Of a DNA stretch of 64,000 nucleotides, positions 31,683 through 39,469 are shown one piece after another. The position numbers and the translations under genes were made by a program. Source of the DNA: Dehalococcoidia bacterium (lineage in GTDB: Bacteria > Chloroflexota > Dehalococcoidia > DSTF01 > WHTK01); NCBI GenBank assembly GCA_009377745.1, contig WHTK01000008.1:62001-126000 (forward strand), read 5' to 3'. The notes below the pieces were generated by a model. That model was not told where the DNA came from. It searched no databases and saw nothing but the letters and a program-made list of their open reading frames with translations. The stretch's first letter is position 1; each line of letters opens with the position of its first letter.

Positions 31683-32816
31683 ATGCAAGCTACAGCAACA
31701 TCCCCGTCGCGTAGCAATATCGTCCTCTGGGTCCTCGCCGTCCTTGGCGTTGGCCTGCTTGCCGTTTTTGCTTTTCCTCGGGCTTCCAGCCCGGATGCGC
31801 CGCTTGCCGGTCACGGGCTGCCGGGCGGCCAGCACGTTGCCTACTTTGCCTTCGGCAGCTCTTCAGACACCCTCTGGCTCGTCGATCCCGCGCAGCCGTC
31901 ACAGCGGCGCAAGGTCCTTGTGGCGCCACATGCGACCGACTTCGGCGTGGTGCCCAGCCTGGCGCCCGATAGGCGCAGCTTCCTCTTCGCGTCGCTGCCG
32001 GCCACCATCAAGGCGCCCTCTCCCGAAACGCCCGCCGATCTCTGGCTCAGCGACGTCACCGGCTCTGCACCCAGCCTCGTAGCCTCCGGCATCGACTTGC
32101 TCGTCCCGGCCGTATGGTCCCGCGACGGTCAGAGCACTGTCTTCCGCCGCAGCCGCGCCGCTTCGCAGGCTGCGCCCTCCGAATCGCGCCTCTTCATCCT
32201 CGATCTGCAGACCGGCGGCGAGCGAGAGCTGGCTGCTGCTACCGACGCGGCGCTCTTTCCCGTCGGCTTTGCCCCGGACGGGCGCTTCTACCTTGTCCGC
32301 CTGGACGGGAGCGGCTCTTATCTCGTGACGATCGGTGCTGCCACCGGTGAGCAAGCCCCCGCTGTCCAGATCGCCCCCGGCCTGACCCGAGATTGGACGC
32401 TATCGCCGGCGGGCACTGAGCTTGCCTACCTGGAGATGGAACTCACGCCGGACAGCGTCTCGTCTAGCGCCTTCGTCCTGGACCTCGCTACCGGCACAGT
32501 GGAGCCGGCGGCTACCGGCGATGCCTTTGGTCCTATCTGGACCTCGTCAGGCGAGCTTGTGGTCGGCCAAGATGCTGTCAATGACAACATCGCGTCCTTC
32601 GCTGAACGTGGTGGCCTCAGCCTGCCGCGCCCGGCGCGCGGCTTCGACGTGCCCCTGGCGTTCACCACGGCTGGCGACCTCGCCTTGGTCCGCGCTTTCG
32701 AGGGCAGCTCGGCCATGGCGCCGGGCCGCTCGCTTCTGGCCGTCCTGGGGTTGGACGGCTCCCGCACGACAATCGCTTCTGGAGAGGTAACCTTCCTTGG
32801 TTGGATTAACCCGTAA
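31683..32816 (+). CDS. Membrane-anchored beta-propeller protein
   Basis: A 377-residue protein with one N-terminal membrane helix (IVLWVLAVLGVGLLAVFAF) and repeated blades of TolB/WD40-like type: LWLVDPAQPSQRRKVL, SLAPDRRSFLFASLP, AVWSRDGQSTVFRRS, FAPDGRFYLVRLDG, LSPAGTELAYLEM. Likely a scaffold or binding protein outside the membrane. The start is ATG 31683; the longer frame from 31629 is less likely. Its last 20 nt overlap the next gene's TTG start, so the two are translated together. Confidence 0.75.
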   Translation: MQATATSPSRSNIVLWVLAVLGVGLLAVFAFPRASSPDAPLAGHGLPGGQHVAYFAFGSSSDTLWLVDPAQPSQRRKVLVAPHATDFGVVPSLAPDRRSFLFASLPATIKAPSPETPADLWLSDVTGSAPSLVASGIDLLVPAVWSRDGQSTVFRRSRAASQAAPSESRLFILDLQTGGERELAAATDAALFPVGFAPDGRFYLVRLDGSGSYLVTIGAATGEQAPAVQIAPGLTRDWTLSPAGTELAYLEMELTPDSVSSSAFVLDLATGTVEPAATGDAFGPIWTSSGELVVGQDAVNDNIASFAERGGLSLPRPARGFDVPLAFTTAGDLALVRAFEGSSAMAPGRSLLAVLGLDGSRTTIASGEVTFLGWINP

Positions 32817-34170
32817 AGCCCGCGCCCTGGTGCGGCTACCCCTCGTCTTAGGCGCCCTGGCGCTCGCCTTCACGGCCGTGCTCGTCGCGCCACCAATGCG
32901 CGCCAGCGCCGATTGCGTCTTCCCCTTCACGCCCACCGCCTACGAGGACCTGAAGGATCGCGGCCTCTACCTCGATACCATCGAGCTGGCCGCCTTCAAC
33001 CTGCTCTTCCCCGGCGACAAATACTTCGGCCTGCCGCCAATTGAGTCCGGGCCGCGCAACTCACGTATCACCCAGCCTGGCAAAGTCCCGCCCATCCTGC
33101 TCAAGTCGATCTCCTGGATCGAGAGCAGCGCTACCCAGACCGCCGGCGAGGTGCCATTCGGCTCGATCGGCCCCGCCCTCGTCTCCTTCGATTGTGGCCA
33201 CGGTGTAACGCAGGTCACCAGCGGCATGACGGTACCCCAGGGCGAGAACGACCGCGGTTCTCCCGAGCAGGCTCTCGTTGCCACCCACTTCGCCTACAAC
33301 ATTGCCCGCGGCGCTCGCATCCTGGCCGACAAGTGGAATGAGGCGCCGGAGACCCGTCCCGTCGCCGGTTCTGACACCAACAGCCATCCCGGCATCCTGG
33401 AGAATTGGTACTTCGCCGTCTGGGGCTACAACGGCTTCAGCGGCCCCGGGGCTAACCGCAGCAACCACCCCATGGACCCGATTTACGGCAACTGGCCGCG
33501 CGCGCCGTACAGCTGCGGCCCCACCGATGATGGCAAGGGCCATAATCGCGGCAACTATCCCTATCAGGAGCTGGTCTTCGGCTGCGCGCTCAATCCGCCG
33601 ATCGTCGATGGCAAGGCGCTCTGGGAATCTCAAGCGATCAGCCTGCCGGACCTCAACGACTCTGCCTGGCGCAATGCCCTCCGCCTCGATAACTTCGTAT
33701 TCCCTTACCTGCGGATGGACATCCAGACGCCGCAGCCGTTCCACATAGATGAGACGGGCGCTCCCAGCGCCAGCAATCGCGATCGCATCCTTGGCGACCC
33801 GGAGATGGAACTCAATAAGAGCAGCGTCAAGGTCGGCTACACAAAGGACGGCAGCTCCAACGTTGAAGTCGTCCGAGTCAGCAACGACGGCACCGGCGTC
33901 CTCGCCTGGTATGCCGTGCCCTCGGCGTCCTGGATCAGCGTCACCCCCTACACCGGGGTCGCTGTCGGCGATGACCTACCTTGCGAGCGCGGCGCTCCCT
34001 GCGACCGGGTCGGCAAGCTCGAGATCAGCGTCGATGTCTCCAAAGTGCCATCCGGCCGCCGCAGCGGGGCGGTGACCGTCCACATGCTCGGCTCGGACGA
34101 GGAGATTGAGATCAAGGTAGATGCGACTCAGGTCCAGCGCGTCGGTGTGCCGGGGGTCACGCGCAACTAG
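32797..34170 (+). CDS. Secreted lytic-transglycosylase-like protein with C-terminal BACON domain
   Basis: A 457-residue exported protein. The signal peptide is RALVRLPLVLGALALAFTAVLVAPP with cleavage likely after RASA. The central domain has LLKSISWIESSATQ, where the Glu-Ser pair matches the catalytic segment of Slt-type lytic transglycosylases, and a conserved ENWYFAVWGYNGFSGPG helix; this enzyme would cut peptidoglycan. From about residue 345, KSSVKVGYTKDGSSNVEVVRVSNDG and WISVTPYTG resemble a BACON/Ig-like adhesion domain. TTG start at 32797 with GGAGAGG upstream. Catalytic assignment is an inference from motif only. Confidence 0.75.
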   Translation: MVGLTRKARALVRLPLVLGALALAFTAVLVAPPMRASADCVFPFTPTAYEDLKDRGLYLDTIELAAFNLLFPGDKYFGLPPIESGPRNSRITQPGKVPPILLKSISWIESSATQTAGEVPFGSIGPALVSFDCGHGVTQVTSGMTVPQGENDRGSPEQALVATHFAYNIARGARILADKWNEAPETRPVAGSDTNSHPGILENWYFAVWGYNGFSGPGANRSNHPMDPIYGNWPRAPYSCGPTDDGKGHNRGNYPYQELVFGCALNPPIVDGKALWESQAISLPDLNDSAWRNALRLDNFVFPYLRMDIQTPQPFHIDETGAPSASNRDRILGDPEMELNKSSVKVGYTKDGSSNVEVVRVSNDGTGVLAWYAVPSASWISVTPYTGVAVGDDLPCERGAPCDRVGKLEISVDVSKVPSGRRSGAVTVHMLGSDEEIEIKVDATQVQRVGVPGVTRN

Positions 34171-34200
34171 GGTAGGCCGCTAGCGTCGAGCCTGACTTGA

Positions 34201-34206
34201 TATACT
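34201..34206 (+). promoter_or_regulatory. Extended -10 of the DUF6391 gene
   Basis: TGA-TATACT, 7 nt before ATG 34214; leaderless architecture. Confidence 0.5.
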
Positions 34207-34213
34207 GACCACG

Positions 34214-34726
34214 ATGTTAAGCAGTCTGATTGGCGATGTACGCCGCAACCACGCCCTCGAGCACGCCACCGTGTCGCTGCTGCTCGCGAAGCTCGGCCCG
34301 GAGTTGCGACTCGTCGGCCGCGCCACGGGCGATGGCTTCTTCATCTACGGTGACGTCCCGGTTGATGCCCTGGGCGAGTGCGCCAGGGATGGCCTGGCGC
34401 GGCTCAAACGCGGCGAAGCCTTCTGGGCCGTGACCCCGCTCTGTGGCACCAACCTCGCGACCGCTGGTGCGCTGGCAGCCCTGTCGACGATGGCCGTGAT
34501 CGGCGGCTCCCACCGCAGGGACAAAGTGCCGAACGCGATCTTCGCCGGCATCGTTGCGGTCACCCTTGCCCAGCCCCTCGGCCGGCTGATCCAGCGCCAC
34601 ATCACAACCAGCCCTGACCTCTCCGATACTGAGATCGTCGCGGTGGAGCGGCGCGGTAATGGGCGCTACTTCAAGGTCCGCACCAGACGCGATCAGGCCA
34701 GCGCCGGTCCGGTGCTCGTAGCCTGA
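34214..34726 (+). CDS. DUF6391 family protein
   Basis: A 170-residue protein recognisable by the N-terminal RRNHALEHATVSLLLAKLG, typical of DUF6391, followed by a Gly-rich beta stretch (GRATGDGFFIYGDVP) and two hydrophobic segments (LATAGALAALSTMAVIGG and IFAGIVAVTLAQPLGRLI). Probably membrane-associated; function unknown. Leaderless promoter. A hairpin follows at 34749 before tRNA-Arg. Confidence 0.75.
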   Translation: MLSSLIGDVRRNHALEHATVSLLLAKLGPELRLVGRATGDGFFIYGDVPVDALGECARDGLARLKRGEAFWAVTPLCGTNLATAGALAALSTMAVIGGSHRRDKVPNAIFAGIVAVTLAQPLGRLIQRHITTSPDLSDTEIVAVERRGNGRYFKVRTRRDQASAGPVLVA

Positions 34727-34748
34727 CCAGCGTTCGATTTCGAGAATG

Positions 34749-34787
34749 AAGCGCCCATCCAGGCCGAGCGTCGCTCGTTGGGCGCTT
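34749..34787 (+). terminator. Hairpin between the DUF6391 gene and tRNA-Arg
   Basis: AAGCGCCCA (34749-34757) and TGGGCGCTT (34779-34787) form a 9-bp stem; the loop holds a second small hairpin GAGCG/CGCTC. Only a short T-run follows, so it may be a processing or weak termination signal. Confidence 0.4.
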
Positions 34788-34810
34788 TGCCGCGTAGCGC
34801 ACGAGAGGAT

Positions 34811-34886
34811 GTCCCTGTAGCTCAGTGGAAAGAGCGGCCGCCTTCTAAGCGGCGGGTCGGGGGTTCGAATCCCTCCAGGGACGCCA
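34811..34886 (+). tRNA. tRNA-Arg (UCU)
   Basis: Acceptor GTCCCTG pairs with CAGGGAC; D arm GCTC/GAGC; anticodon stem GCCGC/GCGGC with loop CTTCTAA, anticodon TCT, reading AGA/AGG; T arm with TTCGAAT. CCA is encoded (34884-34886). Confidence 0.97.
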
Positions 34887-34960
34887 GACCTAGTCGCATT
34901 CGCGTAGTGGCTAGGGTGCAAAAGAACGGCCACAGGGGCCGCACCTCATTACCCCTCTCG

Positions 34961-35320
34961 TCACTTCCGCTTAGCGGCGGCCTCGGTCTCCGCGATGCGA
35001 GCCTTGACGAGCTTCGTTACGAGCGCGGTGGGGAGGGGCTCGTTGGCCGCGAAACGGATCGTCCCCTTGCTCGTGGCGACCTCGACGAGGGCTGGAAGAG
35101 CCTGAGCGCCGCTAATCTCAGAGCCTTCTCCTCTGAGCAGGAGCTTCTTGCGGCGTTCCCAGACCGGATCAAGTCCACAACCTCGAAGTGTTGACGGCTC
35201 CTCACGAGGCTTACCTGTTAAGAACCGTACCGGGACGCTTGTCCTGATTGCCTGCGCGAAGCCGAGCCGCCTCAGGTGTCTCGTTGACGCAGAGGTTACC
35301 GATACATACTCTAGCGCCAA
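34961..35320 (-). pseudogene. Remnant carrying the C-terminus of a DUF1801 (YdhG-like) protein
   Basis: A 119-codon frame whose last 35-40 residues, ATSKGTIRFAANEPLPTALV followed by TKLVKARIAE, match the end of DUF1801 iron-chaperone-like proteins. The preceding 80 codons look non-coding (Arg/Ser-rich and unlike the family), so this appears to be a truncated copy with its front replaced. No Shine-Dalgarno or promoter found. It marks the start of a disturbed stretch (34.9-36.1 kb). Confidence 0.45.
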
Positions 35321-35336
35321 CCTGATCGGAGCAGAG

Positions 35337-35839
35337 ATGAATCGACCTCTGGGTCTATTCCTCGCCTAGCCCTAATGGTGCTGACCCTCGGTTGTGATGA
35401 GCCGGCGGCCTCCTCTGACGACCCTGGCTCGATGTCGCCTACCAGCGTTCCCGCCGGCCTGCACGAAGAGCGGCCAACCCAGCCTATCGCTGCAGCAACC
35501 GTGCCGCAGGCCCAGCCAATCGCAACAGCAGTGGCGCCTCCGGCCCATCTCACATCCGTGCCACCAACAGCGGTTGTTCAGGCTGCGAGACCAGTAGCGG
35601 CTGCGGTCGTCGTCCAGCCCACGACGCCTCCACAGATCGTGGGCTGCCCTCAGGGTTGTACAACCGCACCGCAAGGCTGCGTGATCAAAGGCAACATCAA
35701 ATCTGCCGGTGTGAAGATCTTCCACGTCCCAGGCGGCGGTAGTTATACCGCAACCGTCATCACGGCATCTGCAGGTAAACGCTGGTTCCGTACCGAGCCA
35801 GAAGCTACTGCCAACGGCTGGCGCAAAGCAATGAATTAA
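35337..35839 (+). CDS. Lipoprotein with sunset-type domain, frameshifted signal peptide
   Basis: ATG 35337 opens MNRPLGLFLA and hits TAG; one extra C at about 35366 joins it to LALMVLTLGC, giving a normal lipoprotein signal with lipobox Cys. The linker is Pro/Ala/Val-rich with repeated QPIA(A/T)A and VVQ units. The last 55 residues (CVIKGNIKSAGVKIFHVPGG, then SAGKRWFRTEPEATANGWR) match the small sunset domain often found at the ends of nuclease or competence-related proteins. In the reading frame without the correction the gene starts at ATG 35375. Function unknown, possibly DNA- or wall-associated. Confidence 0.65.
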
Positions 35840-36113
35840 ATTAGATGTGGGACATTTCCTGGCGTCCGTGTCACAGTATCGGCAACACAGATGACCGTTA
35901 AAGCTGTGTGCTCGACGAACCAAGTTGAGGTCATGAGGAGATATAGGGGAATCCGATCTGCCCTACCAATGCGTGTGGAAAGCTACACGATGCCGTTATG
36001 GTGACCTGGTCTCGCACCGTTGGCCTGACTCAGGATTCCGAAACTCGCTGTACAAGCAACATCTTGGCAAAGCAGCAATATGAGTTGAATTTGGCCACGA
36101 AGGCGAGCCCTAT
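35840..36113. other. Intergenic, no gene seen
   Basis: About 270 nt of lower-GC DNA between the sunset lipoprotein and the TPP enzyme. No convincing ORF, tRNA, terminator or repeat noted. Confidence 0.5.
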
Positions 36114-37751
36114 CTAGTAACGCGGTCTGGCTGGGTCGTAGCCAGCAGTTATGAACTCAAGCAAGGCTGGCCGTCCCTCTTGCGTTGCCTCTACCGCGCG
36201 CAGGATCGCGGGCCGGATCTCCTCCGGATTCTCGATGCGCTGGCCGTATCCACCCAACGCCGTTGCCATGTCGGCATAGTTGCCGCTTATATCTGTGCTC
36301 CGGTAGAGCTCACGCGATACCAACATCCGCGGAATCTCCGATACCATTTCGGAATTGTTGGAGATGACGCTTATGATCGGAATTTCGCAGCGCGCGGCGG
36401 TCTCGAAGTCCATCCCGACCATCCCAATGGCCGCGTCTCCCATGAAATGGACACAAGTCTTATCTGGCTCTGCGAGCTTGGCCCCCATGATGAGGCCAAG
36501 TCCTGTCCCAAGGGCATGCGCCTTTCCCCAACCAATAAAGCTACGGGGGCCGGCTGCTTCGTAGGTTGAAACAAGCTGCGTTCGCGGAATACCCGAGTCG
36601 TTCGTCAGGATTGCGCTCTCGCGGTCGAGGGTTTGATTAAGCTCCCACACGATGCGCCATGGGTTAATCGGCACCTCCTGGGAGGTGAGGCGAGGTATTC
36701 TCTCTTCGAGCGCGGAAGCTTTGGCGCCTTTGACCTCGTCGACAACTGCCCCGTTACTATGAGTGGTCTTCGCGCCTCGATCCCGGACGGCGTCAAGCAA
36801 CTGACGCAGCACAAGCTTCGCGTCCCCGATGATAGGGTAAGCCACGGGATAGTTCTTGTTAATGTCAGACTCATCGTTAGTGATCTGAACGATGGGCTTG
36901 CCATCGGGGATGACCACGTTGGAGATATTGTGCCTCGTGAAGCTACAACCTACTCCGACCACAAGATCCGTCTTCTGAAGGAAGTGGCCTACGGCACCAC
37001 CTCCCGCGCCAGTCGCAGTACCTAGTGCGAGTTGGTGATCCTCCGGGAAGGCGCTCTTGCCGAGAAGACTTGTCATGACTGGGATTTGCAGGAGCTCGGC
37101 GAGCTCTTTCAGTTCCTCCGTGGCTTCGGCGTAAAGAACTCCTTGACCGGCGTGAATCACAGGTGCACGTGCATCGAGCAATACCCTAGCTACGTCGTCC
37201 ACGTCGCGCGCATTCGCCATCGAGCGAGTTATTTTCACCGGCTCGTAGTTCACGGACTCGACGGCCTCGAGGTGCGCCACGTCCTCAGGAAGTTCGATCA
37301 TGACGGGACCAGGCCGGCCGAGCTTGAGACGGGAGAAGGCGCGCCGCATTGCATCGACAACCATTTCCGGTGAGTTAATCGGCTCGACCCATTTCGTCGC
37401 ATGGTCGTATGCCTGTGTGGAGTTGAAGAAGCGGGGCCAATGAGCATTACCGCGTGGATATCCCATGGCAACGATCAACATTGGGCTCGAATCACTGAAC
37501 GCCGAAGCAATCCCCGAGAAGGCGTTTTCCGCTCCTGGGCCGGACTGCATAGCGAAGGCGCCGATACGCTTACCGTTCGAAACCCGGCTAAATCCGTCCG
37601 CTATGCCGACGCCCACACGCTCCTGCCGGCAGACGATTGTCCTTATGCCTAGAGCGGCCGTGGATTCAGTAAGGGGAGTGACCGGGTAGACAACCAGGTT
37701 TTCGATACCTTCCCGCTTCATCACTTCCGCAATCACATCAATGGTCTTCAT
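36114..37751 (-). CDS. Thiamine pyrophosphate-requiring enzyme (acetolactate synthase/decarboxylase superfamily)
   Basis: A 545-residue protein with the three TPP-enzyme domains. N-terminal PYR domain with the activating Glu in TIVCRQERVGVGIADGFSR (E44); a central domain from about 190 (RVLLDARAPVIHAGQG); and the PP domain with FMGDAAIGMVGMDFETAARC, ending ISVISNN, the GD-to-N metal/TPP motif (about 450-480). Related enzymes make acetolactate, tartronate semialdehyde from glyoxylate, or decarboxylate 2-oxoacids; I cannot tell which. It is divergent from the Rieske oxygenase and begins the catabolic segment. GGAGGG precedes the ATG. Confidence 0.88.
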   Translation of the reverse strand: MKTIDVIAEVMKREGIENLVVYPVTPLTESTAALGIRTIVCRQERVGVGIADGFSRVSNGKRIGAFAMQSGPGAENAFSGIASAFSDSSPMLIVAMGYPRGNAHWPRFFNSTQAYDHATKWVEPINSPEMVVDAMRRAFSRLKLGRPGPVMIELPEDVAHLEAVESVNYEPVKITRSMANARDVDDVARVLLDARAPVIHAGQGVLYAEATEELKELAELLQIPVMTSLLGKSAFPEDHQLALGTATGAGGGAVGHFLQKTDLVVGVGCSFTRHNISNVVIPDGKPIVQITNDESDINKNYPVAYPIIGDAKLVLRQLLDAVRDRGAKTTHSNGAVVDEVKGAKASALEERIPRLTSQEVPINPWRIVWELNQTLDRESAILTNDSGIPRTQLVSTYEAAGPRSFIGWGKAHALGTGLGLIMGAKLAEPDKTCVHFMGDAAIGMVGMDFETAARCEIPIISVISNNSEMVSEIPRMLVSRELYRSTDISGNYADMATALGGYGQRIENPEEIRPAILRAVEATQEGRPALLEFITAGYDPARPRY

Positions 37752-37991
37752 CGGTCATCCCTCCATGAGCTCAACAGGACAGGGCGCGGGGCGCGATGGT
37801 AAAGCGGATTGAGCCGCCTTGTCAATTTGCCCCCGATTCGGCATCAACTGACCGGGCACTTCCTGAACACAATATGCAGTATTCGACGTAATTTATCACT
37901 CTATTGACAAGTTGAGTATTGTATAGGGGTCTGCGATGGGCCGAAACGCGATGGATCATGCCGGCGGTCGCCATCCAAGAAGGAGGAGCCG
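37752..37991. promoter_or_regulatory. Divergent control region between the TPP enzyme and Rieske oxygenase
   Basis: An AT-rich island around 37865-37925 with the similar segments GCAGTATTCGA and TGAGTATTGTA, and TTGACA at 37904-37909, which may be a -35 or part of an operator. I could not place -10 boxes with confidence. The region lacks ORFs. Confidence 0.35.
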
Positions 37992-39374
37992 ATGTTAACG
38001 CACGAGCAGAATGAGTTATTGACTCGCGTGGGACCGGGAACCCCGATGGGCGACCTCCTGCGACGCTACTGGATCCCAGCACTTCTCTCCTGGGAGCTCG
38101 CCGAGCCTGACTGTCCACCCATAACGATCAAGCTGGTCGGCGAGGAGCTCGTCGCCTTTCGCCAGACGGACGGTAAGGTCGGCGTGGTGGGCGCCCGCTG
38201 TGCACACCGTCGCGCCCACCTCTTCTGGGGTCGCAATGAGGAGAATGGCATTCGCTGTGTCTACCACGGCTGGAAGTTCGACTGCGAAGGCGCCTGCGTC
38301 GACATGCCCTCCGAGCCCGAAGAGTCCAACTTCAAGGACAAGGTTCGCATCCCGGCCTACCCGACCTACGAAGTCGGCGGCGTCGTCTGGTGCTACATGG
38401 GCCCGCCGGACAAGAAGCCGGCACCGCCACTCTTCGAATGGACACAGGTCCCTGCGACGCACCGCGGCATGACAAAAGTCTGGCAGCAGTGCAACTGGCT
38501 GCAGGCTCTCGAGGGCGGCATCGACAGCGTCCACACTAGCTTCCTGCACACAGCAGTCAATCCTGCACGGGGTGTCCAGCGGGCTCGTTCCGCGGTAGTC
38601 GAGGTTGTGCCGGCCGTACACGGCTCGACTTACACGGTCATGCGTGACCTGCCCGATGACTTGCGTAGCGTTAACGGCTACCACTGGGTCATGCCTTGGC
38701 ACCAGATTCGTAATGGTGGTGACGTTGGCAGCCATGGTCACATGTGGGTACCGATCGATGACGAGAACACGATGGTCTTTAACTTCCACTGGACGTGGGG
38801 TGACGAACCGCTTGTGCGTCGCCTGCATGACGGCGAAGCCCCTCCAAAATGGGGTTCGCTCTACGTTTCCGAGGACAGGCGAGGGCCGGGACGCGGGGGC
38901 ATCCTTGTCGCGGAGGAAGGCGCTGAGCAGCCGATCTGGATGAGCGATGCTCTTGAGCCAATCGGGATGGGCAACGAATTTGGCCTTGATGTCGATATAG
39001 ACGATAACTTCCGCTCTCGGCGCAATATGGCCAACCAGTACCTCATTGACCGTGACATTCAGAAGCGGGTGACATTCACCGGCATTGAGGGCGTCAACAC
39101 GCAGGACCGCGCGGTCCAGGAAAGCATGGGAGCGATCGCTGACCGGACGCTGGAGCGACTTGGCACCACGGACCGTATGGTTATCTACGCGCGACGCTCA
39201 CTACTGAGGGCGATCAACACGGTCCGCGATGGTGGCGAGCCCCCTGGCGTGGCGCCCACCTACTACAAGTTGCGCGCTGCCTCGAAGGTGTTGCCGAAGC
39301 AGGTGAACTGGTTCGAGGCACTTAAAGTCGAACTCTACCAACTAGAGGAAGGGGAGGCAGCGCGGTCGTCCTAG
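37992..39374 (+). CDS. Rieske non-heme iron oxygenase, large subunit
   Basis: A 460-residue oxygenase of the phthalate 4,5-dioxygenase/vanillate demethylase type, hydroxylating or demethylating an aromatic or related compound with O2. Rieske ligands are C70-x-H72 (GARCAHRRAH) and C89-xx-H92 (RCVYHGWKFD). The iron site fits E174-x3-D178-x2-H181-x4-H186 (LEGGIDSVHTSFLH), so both centres are intact. No ferredoxin, reductase or small subunit gene is nearby, so electrons must come from elsewhere. GGAGGAG stands 7 nt before the ATG. Substrate unknown. Confidence 0.93.
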   Translation: MLTHEQNELLTRVGPGTPMGDLLRRYWIPALLSWELAEPDCPPITIKLVGEELVAFRQTDGKVGVVGARCAHRRAHLFWGRNEENGIRCVYHGWKFDCEGACVDMPSEPEESNFKDKVRIPAYPTYEVGGVVWCYMGPPDKKPAPPLFEWTQVPATHRGMTKVWQQCNWLQALEGGIDSVHTSFLHTAVNPARGVQRARSAVVEVVPAVHGSTYTVMRDLPDDLRSVNGYHWVMPWHQIRNGGDVGSHGHMWVPIDDENTMVFNFHWTWGDEPLVRRLHDGEAPPKWGSLYVSEDRRGPGRGGILVAEEGAEQPIWMSDALEPIGMGNEFGLDVDIDDNFRSRRNMANQYLIDRDIQKRVTFTGIEGVNTQDRAVQESMGAIADRTLERLGTTDRMVIYARRSLLRAINTVRDGGEPPGVAPTYYKLRAASKVLPKQVNWFEALKVELYQLEEGEAARSS

Positions 39375-39469
39375 TCGCGAGAAGTAGCCATCCCACGTGG
39401 CGGGCTTTGTCCAAGAACACGGCGGGTTTGGAATCGTATGGAGCCGAGGCCATCCGGAGGAGGGAGATA

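Noticed and set aside
34217..34933. Minus-strand frame containing GGIRTPDPPLRRRPLFPLSY
   Set aside because: Well-known artefact of translating a tRNA backwards.
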